Shown here: piece after piece, positions 32,326 through 41,788 of the stretch
How the letters are laid out: the number at the start of each line of letters is the position of its first letter
How positions within the stretch are numbered: position 1 is the first letter of the stretch
DNA from: Acetomicrobium sp. UBA5826
GTDB lineage: Bacteria > Synergistota > Synergistia > Synergistales > Acetomicrobiaceae
Assembly: GCF_002433005.1 (NCBI RefSeq)
Contig: NZ_DJHF01000021.1
Span: forward strand, 12,265-76,264
DNA length: 64,000 bases
Direction: 5' to 3'
Position numbers and translations under genes: made by a program
Notes under the pieces: model-generated
Told to the model about the DNA's origin: nothing
The model's input: only the letters and a program-made list of their open reading frames with translations
Database searches by the model: none

Positions 32326-33642
32326 TTGAAAAACACCCACATGAACCTCGTAAAGAAAATTCAAGCCTTCCTCCGAAGACCATTTGTCCGCAACGTCACC
32401 ATAGTTGCGAGCGGGACTGCAGCAGCCCAAGTCATAACAATGGCCTTTTCGCCATTGATTACACGAATCTATGGGCCGGAGGCTTTCGGATTGCTCGGTA
32501 TCTTTAAATCACTGGTGGCCATTCTCACTCCCATCGCGGCCCTGGCCTACCCGATTGCTATTGTTCTACCCAAAGAAGATTCCGAAGCCAAAGGGCTGGT
32601 AAAACTCTCTTTTTTGGTTTCTGCCGCCATATTTTGCGCCGTTGTGGTTGTCATGCTGACTGGTGGAGAAAAGCTTCTCGCTCTACTCGATTCGGAAGCC
32701 ATTGCACCCTATGTTATGCTCATCCCTTTGTCCATGGTCTTTGCGGCATACATGCAGATCGGCCAACAATGGCTGATCCGAAAGAAACAATTTGCCATTA
32801 CCGCAAGGGTAGCTGTCCTTCAGTCTTTCTTGCTCAACTCTGCTAAAACAGTCATTGGTTGGGTCAAACCTGTTGGAGCAGTCCTTGTAGTGCTCGCAAC
32901 ATTAGGGCATGGTCTCCATGCGGCAATGCTTTGGGTGGGGATAAAAAAATCTGGTACACTTACAGAAAACACAGCTCTGAAAGAACCATCCGAGATACCA
33001 CTGAAAAAACTTGCGAAACAGTACTACGACTTTCCCCTGTATAGGACTCCACAGATGTTTATAAATGCCATTTCCCAGAGCCTGCCAGTACTTATGTTGG
33101 CAAGCTTTTTTGGTCCCTCTTCTGCTGGTTTCTATACGATTTGCAGAACTGTTTTAGGAATGCCGTCTAGTTTGGTAGGACAAGCCGTTGGTGACGTGTT
33201 TTATCCACGTGTGACGGAGGCCTCTCACAGGGGGGAAGACGTTTCAAGGCTCATCCTGAAAGCTACGCTTGCCCTGGCAGCAGTGGGGTTTCTTCCTTTC
33301 GCCGTCGTCGTAGTTTTTGGGCCACAACTATTCTCTTTTGTATTTGGAGCCGAATGGGTCAAGGCTGGGGAATACGCACGCTGGATAGCATTGTGGATGT
33401 TTATGGGTTTTATCAACCGGCCGAGCGTCGCCGCAATTGCCACCTTATCAATCCAAGGATTTTTCCTAATCTTTGAATTCCTAAGTATTGGCAGCCGGAT
33501 TACTGCTTTAGCTGTTGGTTTTTTGTTTTTTAAAAACGACGTTATAGCTGTTGCGTTGTTTGCTCTTGTAGGTATGTTGCTAAATCTTTTTCTGATTTCT
33601 GTTACTCTCTTTCGAGCGAAATCACTTAGAGGAGCTGTGTGA
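32326..33642 (+). CDS. wzx: Wzx-type polysaccharide flippase (MOP superfamily)
   Basis: A 438-residue inner-membrane protein with about twelve helices, of the RfbX/Wzx type that moves undecaprenyl-linked repeat units across the membrane. The N-terminal FVRNVTIVASGTAAAQVITM followed by AFSPLITRIYGPEAFGLLGI is typical. The start is uncertain: TTG 32326 is preceded by GGGACGGA and ATG 32341 has no site. It begins right after the epimerase fragment and is followed two bases later by the asparagine-synthase-like gene. Confidence 0.85.
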   Translation: MKNTHMNLVKKIQAFLRRPFVRNVTIVASGTAAAQVITMAFSPLITRIYGPEAFGLLGIFKSLVAILTPIAALAYPIAIVLPKEDSEAKGLVKLSFLVSAAIFCAVVVVMLTGGEKLLALLDSEAIAPYVMLIPLSMVFAAYMQIGQQWLIRKKQFAITARVAVLQSFLLNSAKTVIGWVKPVGAVLVVLATLGHGLHAAMLWVGIKKSGTLTENTALKEPSEIPLKKLAKQYYDFPLYRTPQMFINAISQSLPVLMLASFFGPSSAGFYTICRTVLGMPSSLVGQAVGDVFYPRVTEASHRGEDVSRLILKATLALAAVGFLPFAVVVVFGPQLFSFVFGAEWVKAGEYARWIALWMFMGFINRPSVAAIATLSIQGFFLIFEFLSIGSRITALAVGFLFFKNDVIAVALFALVGMLLNLFLISVTLFRAKSLRGAV

Positions 33643-33644
33643 CA

Positions 33645-35414
33645 ATGAGCGACTTTTTATTTTCTTCCATCCAGAAGCCGCAGGGAGAACTTACTCGACA
33701 CATTCAATCCATCTATCATTCCGATGCTCCCGAAGTGAAGGAATTCCACGGCCCCTGGGGCTCGCTGGGAGTCAGCCGAAACCTGTACAACGGTTTCCAA
33801 CCACTGGAAACGGAACAACATATCTTTATTATCATAGGAGGCCCTGTCCTTTATTTTCGGGATAATCGTTTTCTTACGGAATCCGATCCGGTAGCGGGAA
33901 CAAAGGCGGTATACGAACGATGGCTAAATGAGCAAATAATATGGGATGAAGACTTAAGCGGCCCATTTGCGGTTTTCGTAGTGGATAAGTTTGCAAATCA
34001 AATCACATATATTACAGATATGATGCTCTTTATTCCAATATATCGTTACAGGGAGGATAATAATCTCTTTCTTGGGACGCATATAGATACTTTGGCAAAA
34101 ACGGCTGGACGAACAGACAATGTAGATACAGCATCTCTTGTAGACTTCGTACTTAACGGTGCCGTAACTTATCCGTACACGGTCTACAAAGATATATATC
34201 TTGCTTTGCCTGCCTCTATCACAATCGAAACGGCAGATCGTGTTTTAACCACTGAAACTTATTGGGTTCCTGAGGAAACCAATCCCTATAAAAACATAAA
34301 CGAAGCAGCGACAGCTCTGAGAGAGGGCTTAAAAAAACACGTAGATAGAATAACCGAAAACATGAAAGAGGTGGCGCAGTTTTTAAGCGGCGGTGAAGAT
34401 TCACGCACGCTTTTGGGGCTTATACCTTCAGATTTAAAACGAGACGCCTTTATCTTTCTTGACAGCATGAACCGAGAGGGGAGAACCGCCCAAAAGGCTG
34501 CAAGGGCCTACGGGGCAAATTTCCATGTCGAATTTCGCAGTCCGACACATTACTTAGAGATCTTAGAGGAGGCCAGCGATCTCGTTGGCAGCGGGCACGA
34601 ATACATACACGCCCATAGCCTCAAGTTTCATAAAACTTGCGGTCTGACCGAATATTCTGGAGTTTTTGGTGGCTATTTGTCTGATTCCCTGCTGAAAGCT
34701 CTTTACGCTCGTAAAATACGAGGTTTCGGCAGGTTTCCATTTTTGCCTGAATTCATCCTTCCCGGAGAAACACGGACAAAGCCCATGACATGCCCTTTGT
34801 TTGAAAAGAGTATCCTCGCAGAAATTGACGAACGCCGGTTGAAACACATGGAAAGGGTGCGTAAAATTCGCCCCGTGACATCTCATGAGTGGTTCGTTTT
34901 ATGGCCCTCCACAATGCGAATTGCAATCCCAAACCTTTACAGCAATAGACGCCTCTTTCGCAGCTACGAAGTCTTCTTGTCAAAGGATGTTGTAAAGATC
35001 AGTGCCGCCGTTCCCACCAAGTGGAAGCTGAATCGTCGATTGTTCAATAAAGCAATGCGACCCTTTTTGAAACCAACACGTTGGTTGTTTCATCCTGATG
35101 GAAGACTTCCCTATTTCCCATGGTGGTTTAATGTACCTGTGCGCTTTTCTGTCTGGTCTTGGCATCAATTTACCAAACGCACTGGGATCGCCAAAGAAAC
35201 AGGAAATCAGGGACCTTGGTTTGACTGGGATAATATAATAAATAGTGATAAGTGGAACGAATTGGTCAAAAAGTATTGGAAAAACATATCATATCTAGGT
35301 CTGGCAAAAATAAGTGATCCTTTAGAAAGGGTTTTTAGTGACGAGATTTTGACAAAAATCCAAAAATTGGATTTGCTTCAAACTTTATATAAACTGGACA
35401 GTGTACGTAAATAA
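33645..35414 (+). CDS. asparagine-synthase-like protein
   Basis: A 589-residue protein with the ATP-pyrophosphatase domain of AsnB. The P-loop reads AQFLSGGEDSRT, close to the canonical SGGxDS. The N-terminal region has the class II amidotransferase layout, but the nucleophilic Cys2 is missing (starts MSDFLFSS), so it cannot use glutamine in the usual way. ATG 33645 is chosen over GTG 33639 by spacing from GAGGAG. AsnB-like proteins in polysaccharide loci are thought to amidate uronic acids or peptidic substituents. That role is inference; ugd nearby supplies uronic acid. Confidence 0.75.
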   Translation: MSDFLFSSIQKPQGELTRHIQSIYHSDAPEVKEFHGPWGSLGVSRNLYNGFQPLETEQHIFIIIGGPVLYFRDNRFLTESDPVAGTKAVYERWLNEQIIWDEDLSGPFAVFVVDKFANQITYITDMMLFIPIYRYREDNNLFLGTHIDTLAKTAGRTDNVDTASLVDFVLNGAVTYPYTVYKDIYLALPASITIETADRVLTTETYWVPEETNPYKNINEAATALREGLKKHVDRITENMKEVAQFLSGGEDSRTLLGLIPSDLKRDAFIFLDSMNREGRTAQKAARAYGANFHVEFRSPTHYLEILEEASDLVGSGHEYIHAHSLKFHKTCGLTEYSGVFGGYLSDSLLKALYARKIRGFGRFPFLPEFILPGETRTKPMTCPLFEKSILAEIDERRLKHMERVRKIRPVTSHEWFVLWPSTMRIAIPNLYSNRRLFRSYEVFLSKDVVKISAAVPTKWKLNRRLFNKAMRPFLKPTRWLFHPDGRLPYFPWWFNVPVRFSVWSWHQFTKRTGIAKETGNQGPWFDWDNIINSDKWNELVKKYWKNISYLGLAKISDPLERVFSDEILTKIQKLDLLQTLYKLDSVRK

Positions 35415-35657
35415 GACATACTTATACATTAAACTTTATTTGCCTGAGAAGCAAAGTTTTTAATTCAGAGGTGTCAGATAACAAGCACGACTACTTCATA
35501 TTGCAATGAAGATATGGGTTAATGAAGGATGAAAATATTTTTTTGCTCTAAGCCGAATTTGGAGAGGAAACAAACATGACAAAAATGCAGGCTAATTCAG
35601 TCGTGAGCGTTTATTATTCCGATAAATATAAGGCACCTGGGCAGATATATATATAAG

Positions 35658-36628
35658 GACAACGAGACGGAAGCCCTGAAGAAACGCGAATCGAAACTTT
35701 ACCAGCAGATCGGCCAGCTCAAGTACGAGGTCGACTGGCTCAAAAAATCTGAGAAGCTTGCCTAAATCTCCTTCGGACCGTCGCAAGGCGCTGGATCCGA
35801 AAAACAGAAAACTTTCCCTGCGCAGACAGTGCGAGCTTTTGGGACTCAACCGTTCGAGCTTCTACTACAGAAAGCGCAGCAGGGAATCTGCACGGAACGT
35901 GCTGATGATTGAGATACTTGACAAGCAATACACGCAACATCCTAGCTAGGGCGTCAAACGGATGACCGCGTGACTGAGACGAAAGGGCAAACAGGTCAAC
36001 CTGAGGCGGGTTCGAAGGCTGCTCCGGCTCATGGGACTTGAAGCTGTCTACCAGAAGCCGAGGCTGAGCAGGAAGCACCCGAAGCACAAGATCTACCCCT
36101 ATCTTTTAAGGAATCTTGACATAACTGGACCAAACCAGGTCTGGTGTTCGGACATCACCTACATCCGGATGAACAGTGGCTTTGTCTACCTGACGATCCA
36201 TTGCAGACTGGTATAGTCGGAAGGTGTTGTCTCCTGGGAGCTTTCGATGACGCTGGATTCATTCTTTTGCGTCAGCGCCCTGGAAGAAGCCCTTGCCACC
36301 CATAGGAGTCCAGAAATCTTCAACACCGACCAGGGGCGGCGCAGTACACCGACCAGGAATTCACGAACGTCCTCAAGAACCATGGCATCAGAATCAGCAT
36401 GGACGGTCGCGAGGCAGAGTGTTGGATAATATCTTCGTCGAGAGGCTGTGGCGGACTGTCAAGTACGAGGAAGTGTACCTGAAGGAATACCGGACGCCAC
36501 TGGAAGCTAGAATCAACCTGGGAGCGTTCTTCTTGCACTACAACAAACGGCCGCACCAGAGCCTGGATGACAGAACGCCTTGCGAGGTTTATAATTTTCA
36601 AGGAGCGGAAGTACAGGTCAGTACCTGA
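35658..36628 (+). mobile_element. decayed IS3-family insertion sequence (orfA-orfB remnants)
   Basis: 35658-35765 encodes the leucine-zipper end of OrfA (KLYQQIGQLKYEVDWLKKSE). OrfB begins in another frame at 35758 (LGLNRSSFYYRKRSRES) and continues through LMGLEAVYQKPRLSRKHPKH and NQVWCSDITYIRM (first catalytic Asp). Further on come IFNTDQG (second Asp) and NIFVERLWRTVKYEEVYLKE, ending in HQSLDDRTPCEVY. At least three internal stops (near 35949, 35970, 36217) and two frameshifts (about 36340 and 36420) inactivate it. Terminal repeats were not identified. Bases 35415-35657 hold no recognisable gene. Confidence 0.85.
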
Positions 36629-36769
36629 GAACCGCCGGACTGATCTCCTTATTTTCGTCACCCCGCGGTACGAAGAGTGGGGATAACGCAATAATCTATT
36701 TATATCTAAATACTCAAAGGATTCATATTGGACAAATAAGTTTAGCATTTTCAGATGAAGGAGTTAAAA

Positions 36770-37954
36770 ATGAGAATATGTTTTGTAGCCCATTCAGCGG
36801 CAAAAGGCGGAGCTGAAAGGTCTTTACTCGAAACAATAAAAGTGTTGCGGGAAAAAGGACACAAGTGTTACGTAATTTTACCCCGAAAAGGGCCGTTAAT
36901 AGCAGAATTGGAAGCAATTGGAGTTAATTCATATGTAATACCCTACCGTTGGATGGTGATAGGCCGGGGAAAACCTTTAAAGCGTGCACTAAAAAAAATA
37001 TTGTTCTTTATTTTGAACACAATAATGTTAGTACCTGTCGCAATTACGATAAAACGTCACAAATGCGATATAGTTTATACAAATACAATAACAATATTTG
37101 TTGGCGCTATTACTGCTAAGTTCTTAAAGCTACCACATATATGGCATCTACGAGAATTTGGTGAGGAAGATCATGGTTTAAAGTTTATCTTAGGGGAAAG
37201 ACTTTCATATGCAATAATGAAAAAATGCACTTCTGCCTTTATAGCAAACTCAAAGGCCGTTGCGCATAAATACAAAAATCACGTTAATAAAGACATCTAC
37301 GTAATCTACAACCCTGTTTGTATTGAAGATACTCAGCAAAAAATAAAAGGTATCGGTTTCGATGAAAAAAGAAATAAGCGCAATTTGAATTGTACTATCG
37401 TAGGGACACTAAGCGAAGGCAAACGACAGGATGAAGCTATACGAGCCATAGGGGAGGTGGTAAAAAAAGGTATTACTGCAAATTTATATATAGTAGGCGA
37501 CGGACCCGTTGTATATAAAGATTATCTAAATCATCTTATTACGGAACTGGGATTAAAGAATTTCATAACTTTTACAGGTCGTGTCGAAAACATAGGACTG
37601 ATAATGAGAGAAATTGATATATTACTAATGTGTTCACGAAACGAGGCATTCGGAAGAGTAACAATAGAGGCGATGCGTTATGGTAAGCCGGTCATTGGCT
37701 CAAGAAGCGGAGGCACAACAGAATTAATACGAGATGGGTTTAATGGATTCCTATATGAACCTGGTGACTATAAAAGTTTAGCAAATTTGATAACCCTTTT
37801 TTATCATAATCCTAATTTATTAAAAAAAATGGGTGAGAACGGAAAGCTTTGGGTAGAAAAAAATTTTACAATTGAGAAATTTGGGAACCAATTAACTGAC
37901 GTATTAAACAGCGTAGTTTATAGGAACCAATATTATGCGAATCAACGTACTTAA
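36770..37954 (+). CDS. GT4-family glycosyltransferase
   Basis: A 394-residue GT-B fold retaining glycosyltransferase. The N-terminal loop is CFVAHSAAKGGAERSLLETI; the C-terminal domain has GTLSEGKRQDEAIRA, the donor-site CSRNEAFGRVTIEAMRYGKP (E-x7-E), and GSRSGGTTELI. ATG 36770 follows AGGAG; an in-frame ATG at 36755 has none. The gene is distinctly AT-rich compared with ugd and rfb genes, a sign of separate origin, and it lies just after the decayed IS. The sugar is unknown. Confidence 0.85.
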   Translation: MRICFVAHSAAKGGAERSLLETIKVLREKGHKCYVILPRKGPLIAELEAIGVNSYVIPYRWMVIGRGKPLKRALKKILFFILNTIMLVPVAITIKRHKCDIVYTNTITIFVGAITAKFLKLPHIWHLREFGEEDHGLKFILGERLSYAIMKKCTSAFIANSKAVAHKYKNHVNKDIYVIYNPVCIEDTQQKIKGIGFDEKRNKRNLNCTIVGTLSEGKRQDEAIRAIGEVVKKGITANLYIVGDGPVVYKDYLNHLITELGLKNFITFTGRVENIGLIMREIDILLMCSRNEAFGRVTIEAMRYGKPVIGSRSGGTTELIRDGFNGFLYEPGDYKSLANLITLFYHNPNLLKKMGENGKLWVEKNFTIEKFGNQLTDVLNSVVYRNQYYANQRT

Positions 37955-37990
37955 AAGATAAATAACATTTTTTAATCGGACGTGATTTTA

Positions 37991-38848
37991 ATGCTCATCG
38001 CCATCACTGGCCCTAACGGCCTCTTAGGCCGCGAAGTTCTTAAGGTCTTTAAAAAAGAATGCGAAGTCGTCGAGTTGCCTCACGACATCCTAGATATCAC
38101 GGACTTAAATCAGGTACGTGAGGTGCTGTCAAGTTACATGCCTACGGTTCTTGTAAACTGCGCCGCCTACACCGCCGTAGATAGGGCAGAAGAGGAGCCG
38201 GAAAAGGCAAACTTGGTTAATGGCCTTGGCGTGCGAAATCTTGCTTTGGCGTGCAGGAAGCTTGATATTTCATTGGTCCACATAAGCACTGACTACGTCT
38301 TTAACGGAAACACAGATACGCCCTGGCGCATATTTGACAAACGTCACCCAATAAACGCTTATGGTTACAGCAAATACTTGGGCGAAAGGTACCTTGAGAC
38401 CATAAACCACAAATACTTTCTGGTGCGCACTTCCTGGCTTTTTGGCTCCGGTGGACCTAACTTTGTAAGCACCATCTTGCGTGCCGCCTTAAAAAAAGGT
38501 GAGCTTCGAGTCGTAAACGACCAGTTTGGTTGTCCTACTTACGCTTTAGATTTAGCTTGCTTTCTGCTTAAGCTCGTCAAAACAGGCGCCTACGGGGTGT
38601 ATCACGTAACAAACCAGGGCATCACAAGCTGGTATGAATTTGCCAAAGAGATTTTACGTCAGGCAGGCATAAACATACCCGTCGTTGCCGTTTCAAGCGA
38701 CGAATACGTCAGGCCTGCCAAGAGGCCTAAAAATTCTGCCCTTGATCCTTTTCCATTAAAAGAAACCGTTGACATCTTACCTCCTTCCTGGCAGGACGCA
38801 CTGAGCAAGTTTTTATCCGAAGCCTTAACAAAGGAGTGTCTCGATTGA
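37991..38848 (+). CDS. rfbD: dTDP-4-dehydrorhamnose reductase
   Basis: Last step of dTDP-L-rhamnose synthesis. The 285-residue SDR protein has the loop AITGPNGLLGREVL, VNCAAYTAVDRAEEEPEKAN, STDYVFNG and the catalytic NAYGYSKYLGE (YxxxK). ATG 37991 is preferred over GTG 37982 by spacing from CGGA. It overlaps the rfbB gene, forming rfbD-rfbB; the other rhamnose genes, rfbA and rfbC, lie 1.9 kb further on past an inserted segment. Confidence 0.93.
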   Translation: MLIAITGPNGLLGREVLKVFKKECEVVELPHDILDITDLNQVREVLSSYMPTVLVNCAAYTAVDRAEEEPEKANLVNGLGVRNLALACRKLDISLVHISTDYVFNGNTDTPWRIFDKRHPINAYGYSKYLGERYLETINHKYFLVRTSWLFGSGGPNFVSTILRAALKKGELRVVNDQFGCPTYALDLACFLLKLVKTGAYGVYHVTNQGITSWYEFAKEILRQAGINIPVVAVSSDEYVRPAKRPKNSALDPFPLKETVDILPPSWQDALSKFLSEALTKECLD

Positions 38849-39900
38849 AAATTCTTGTGACAGGCGGAGCGGGATTCATAGGCTCAAACTTCTTGCGGAC
38901 GTATGTCCCTAAATATCCAAATCACTCATTTATAAACTTAGACAAGCTCACCTATGCCGCTAACCTTTATAACTTAAAAGATATAAGTGATGCTAAAAAC
39001 TACTTCTTCATTCAAGCCGACATCGCAGATTTTGAAAGCGTCAAAGCCGTCTTTGACCGCTTTGAGCCTGACATCGTGGTGCACTTTGCAGCAGAAAGCC
39101 ACGTGGATAGAAGCATCCTTGGGCCTGCAGAGTTTATAAAGACTAACATCGTAGGCACCTTTAACCTCCTTGAGGCATGCCGATTTTATTGGAAGGATAA
39201 AGAAGATAAATTATTTCACCACGTAAGTACCGACGAGGTCTACGGATCACTTGGAGATACGGGATACTTCACCGAAGAAAGCAAGTATGACCCTTCAAGC
39301 CCTTACTCGGCATCTAAGGCATCAAGCGACCATTTGGTGAGGGCCTATTACCGTACCTATGGACTTCCCGTTAAGGTCACAAACTGCACAAACAACTACG
39401 GCCCCTACCAGTTCCCCGAAAAGCTCATACCTTTAACGATACTTAACGCCTTAGAAGGAAAACCCATCCCCATCTACGGAAAGGGCCAAAACGTCCGAGA
39501 CTGGCTTTACGTAAAAGACCACTGCGAGGCTATCTGGGCCGTGATACAAAAGGGACGCATTGGTGAGACCTATAACATAAGCGGAAACGAGGAAAGAAAA
39601 AACGTAAACGTGGTAAACGAGATCTGCCAAATCTTGGCCGAAGAACTTGACAGGTCGGCAGAGAGGTTTAAAAGTTTAATCACCTTTATTGCAGATAGGC
39701 CCGGACACGACTTAAGATATGCCTTAGATTCGTCTAAAATAAGATGCGAGCTTGGATGGAAGCCCAAAGAAACATTTAATACTGGTTTAAGAAAGACCGT
39801 GAAGTGGTACTTAAGAAACACCGAATGGGTAAGTGCCGTAAAAACGGGCGAATACAAAAAATGGATCGAGCGTAATTACGCAGATAGGCTGCAGGGTTAG
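38845..39900 (+). CDS. rfbB: dTDP-glucose 4,6-dehydratase
   Basis: Second step of dTDP-L-rhamnose synthesis. The 351-residue extended SDR has VTGGAGFIGSNFLRTY, HFAAESHVDRSI, STDEVYGSL with catalytic Asp/Glu, and YSASKASSDH (YxxxK). TTG 38845 is chosen because AAGGAG lies about 9 bases upstream; GTG 38836 is too close. It overlaps the end of rfbD. A copy of its final ~100 bp lies upstream of rfbA at 41644-41742. Confidence 0.93.
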   Translation: MKILVTGGAGFIGSNFLRTYVPKYPNHSFINLDKLTYAANLYNLKDISDAKNYFFIQADIADFESVKAVFDRFEPDIVVHFAAESHVDRSILGPAEFIKTNIVGTFNLLEACRFYWKDKEDKLFHHVSTDEVYGSLGDTGYFTEESKYDPSSPYSASKASSDHLVRAYYRTYGLPVKVTNCTNNYGPYQFPEKLIPLTILNALEGKPIPIYGKGQNVRDWLYVKDHCEAIWAVIQKGRIGETYNISGNEERKNVNVVNEICQILAEELDRSAERFKSLITFIADRPGHDLRYALDSSKIRCELGWKPKETFNTGLRKTVKWYLRNTEWVSAVKTGEYKKWIERNYADRLQG

Positions 39901-39902
39901 GT

Positions 39903-40069
39903 TAAAACTTTCATTAAACCCAGGTGAAGTTCTAGAAGTTGGGATTGGAAATGGATTTGTTTCTCGTTATCTTCGTGATAGGGGAGTTAATGTTATCACA
40001 TTAGATATTGATAAAGAGTTGAAGCCGGATGTCGTGGGGTCGGTTTTAGATATTCCATTTCCTAATTAA
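39903..40069 (+). pseudogene. SAM-dependent methyltransferase fragment
   Basis: The frame reads LKLSLNPGEVLEVGIGNGFV and on through SRYLRDRGVNVITLDID, ending at TAA 40067-40069. This is motif I and the adjacent acidic strand of a class I methyltransferase, without a start codon or the rest of the protein. Confidence 0.75.
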
Positions 40070-40103
40070 ACCATGCTTTTAAGATTCAGGGGGCAGTAAG
40101 CAT

Positions 40104-41423
40104 ATGAACCAAAGTGAATTTAATTATAAGCTAGCGCCAAGCGTTGGAATATTAATCATTTTTACAAGTACTCTATTATTCTCTTTAAGCAATAATCTAC
40201 CTCACGGAAAGGGGATACCGATATTCCCTCGCCCTGGTGTATTGATGTTTACTGTTCTTGTTTTAGTGTTTATAGTAGTGCTTCCTAATATTGAGATTTG
40301 GATCTCTGAGCTTTACACACTAGTTCTGCTACTATTAATTGCATTGTCTTTGTTTAGCTTAGTATCCACATTGTGGTCCAATGTGCCACTTCATTCTTTG
40401 AAAAGGGCAACATTTATATTTGTTCCTATGGTATGCTTGTTTATTATTACAGTCTGCGACAAGAGGCCGATTGAAACCTTTTGGAAAGTAGCGTTTTTGT
40501 TAACTGTCTATGGGGTAATGTTGTCCGTAATTGGAGTAGCTTTGACTTTTTGGGGAACAATAGTTCCAACTGACTTCGGTAAGATACAAATTATGAACAT
40601 AGGTAGTTTCAAAATAGGACAAACTATTCATATTATGCCTCCCTTTATACGCATTTCGTCCCTAACTGGCCAGCCTAATTCTTTGGCATCATGGTTGATG
40701 ATTACTATAAATTTAACTCTGGCTCAGAGATTAGCTAGGAGAATTTCACAATTGAAGTTCATCATACTTGGGGGGCTACAGGCAGTAGCTTTGTTTTTAA
40801 CGGTTTCCCGCACCGGGATTGGTGCAACCGTTATTATTGCAGTACTGCTTTATTGGCTTACCGCTCGTAAAAATTCGAAGATATTGTTTATGATTACGAT
40901 TATGATTACGATACTGATCATGTTATATATTGCAAATCATTTTACACAGGTGATATTTGTATTTTTAGAGCCCCTTTTGAAAAAGGGTTTAAGTAGTCGA
41001 AATTTAGCCTGGTCTTTAGCATGGGATCATTTCTCGCGAAGGCCATTAATAGGATATGGGATTGGTACTTCCACTATGTATATTTCCGAAACAATTGACA
41101 TATTAGGTGCACACAATCTTTTTTTGACACTTTTATTTGAAGTTGGTATATTCGGGTTTATTTTGGTTTTAGCGATATGGTTACTCGGCTTGTTTGGCTC
41201 ATGCTATATCAAGAAAGGGTTAAGGTGTAATTTTAATATGGATAATAATATAGTTGTGGTTAGTAATACTATTTTTGCTGTTTTAGTTGGTTTAGTGTTT
41301 CATGAATTTTTTGAGACATACATATTTATTGATTTATTTTTTAGCTTATATTGGATATACATTATTGGCGTTGCATTAAACCATAATGCTATCTTAATGT
41401 CATGTAATAATAATGATCGTTAA
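40104..41423 (+). CDS. O-antigen polymerase/ligase family membrane protein (Wzy-like)
   Basis: A 439-residue, highly hydrophobic protein with about twelve helices. ALSLFSLVSTLWSNVPLHSL in the first part and RPLIGYGIGTSTMYISETID followed by GAHNLFLTLLFEVGIFGF in the large loop match the O-antigen ligase/polymerase family. GGGGGCAG lies upstream of ATG 40104. The gene is AT-rich and sits between rfbB and a partial copy of rfbB's end, so it was probably inserted into a once continuous rfbBA pair. It is the second such protein in the locus. Confidence 0.82.
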   Translation: MNQSEFNYKLAPSVGILIIFTSTLLFSLSNNLPHGKGIPIFPRPGVLMFTVLVLVFIVVLPNIEIWISELYTLVLLLLIALSLFSLVSTLWSNVPLHSLKRATFIFVPMVCLFIITVCDKRPIETFWKVAFLLTVYGVMLSVIGVALTFWGTIVPTDFGKIQIMNIGSFKIGQTIHIMPPFIRISSLTGQPNSLASWLMITINLTLAQRLARRISQLKFIILGGLQAVALFLTVSRTGIGATVIIAVLLYWLTARKNSKILFMITIMITILIMLYIANHFTQVIFVFLEPLLKKGLSSRNLAWSLAWDHFSRRPLIGYGIGTSTMYISETIDILGAHNLFLTLLFEVGIFGFILVLAIWLLGLFGSCYIKKGLRCNFNMDNNIVVVSNTIFAVLVGLVFHEFFETYIFIDLFFSLYWIYIIGVALNHNAILMSCNNNDR

Positions 41424-41534
41424 AATATCGATTAATATCAATTATAGAATGTGATGTGGAAGGCAATGCTTACTCTTACTAAAAACAATTATAAAGTTCG
41501 GTTTATATGTATTAGCAGTCCGTAAGTGCCAGAG

Positions 41535-41640
41535 ATAATAGAGTTGTAGTGGAATCTATTAATGATGAGAGAATCAAATATATAAGAAATAGCAAATCAA
41601 TGGGAGCAGCCTTTGCACGAAATCTCGGTATAAAACATTC
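41535..41640 (+). pseudogene. GT2 glycosyltransferase fragment
   Basis: A short reading DNRVVVESINDERIKYIRNS followed by KSMGAAFARNLGIKHS matches the NDP-binding N-terminal region of GT2 enzymes (..R-N-x-G-x-A-x-A-R-N..). It has no start and is cut at the rfbB-derived repeat. Confidence 0.6.
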
Positions 41641-41643
41641 ACG

Positions 41644-41742
41644 ACCGTGAAGTGGTATTTAAGCAACACCGAATGGGTAAACGCCGTAAAAACGGGCGAA
41701 TACAAAAGATGGATCGAGCGTAATTACGCGGGCAGGCTTTAA
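41644..41742 (+). repeat. partial copy of the rfbB 3' end
   Basis: Repeats rfbB 39798-39899 including its last codons: TVKWYLSNTEWVNAVKTGEY and KRWIERNYAGRL, then TAA. Divergence from the intact copy is limited to scattered substitutions. It directly precedes rfbA, showing that rfbB once abutted rfbA. Confidence 0.9.
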
Positions 41743-41788
41743 GCTTTGCGGTAAAAGCACGAGACTACCATTAGAAAGGGTTGTTACC

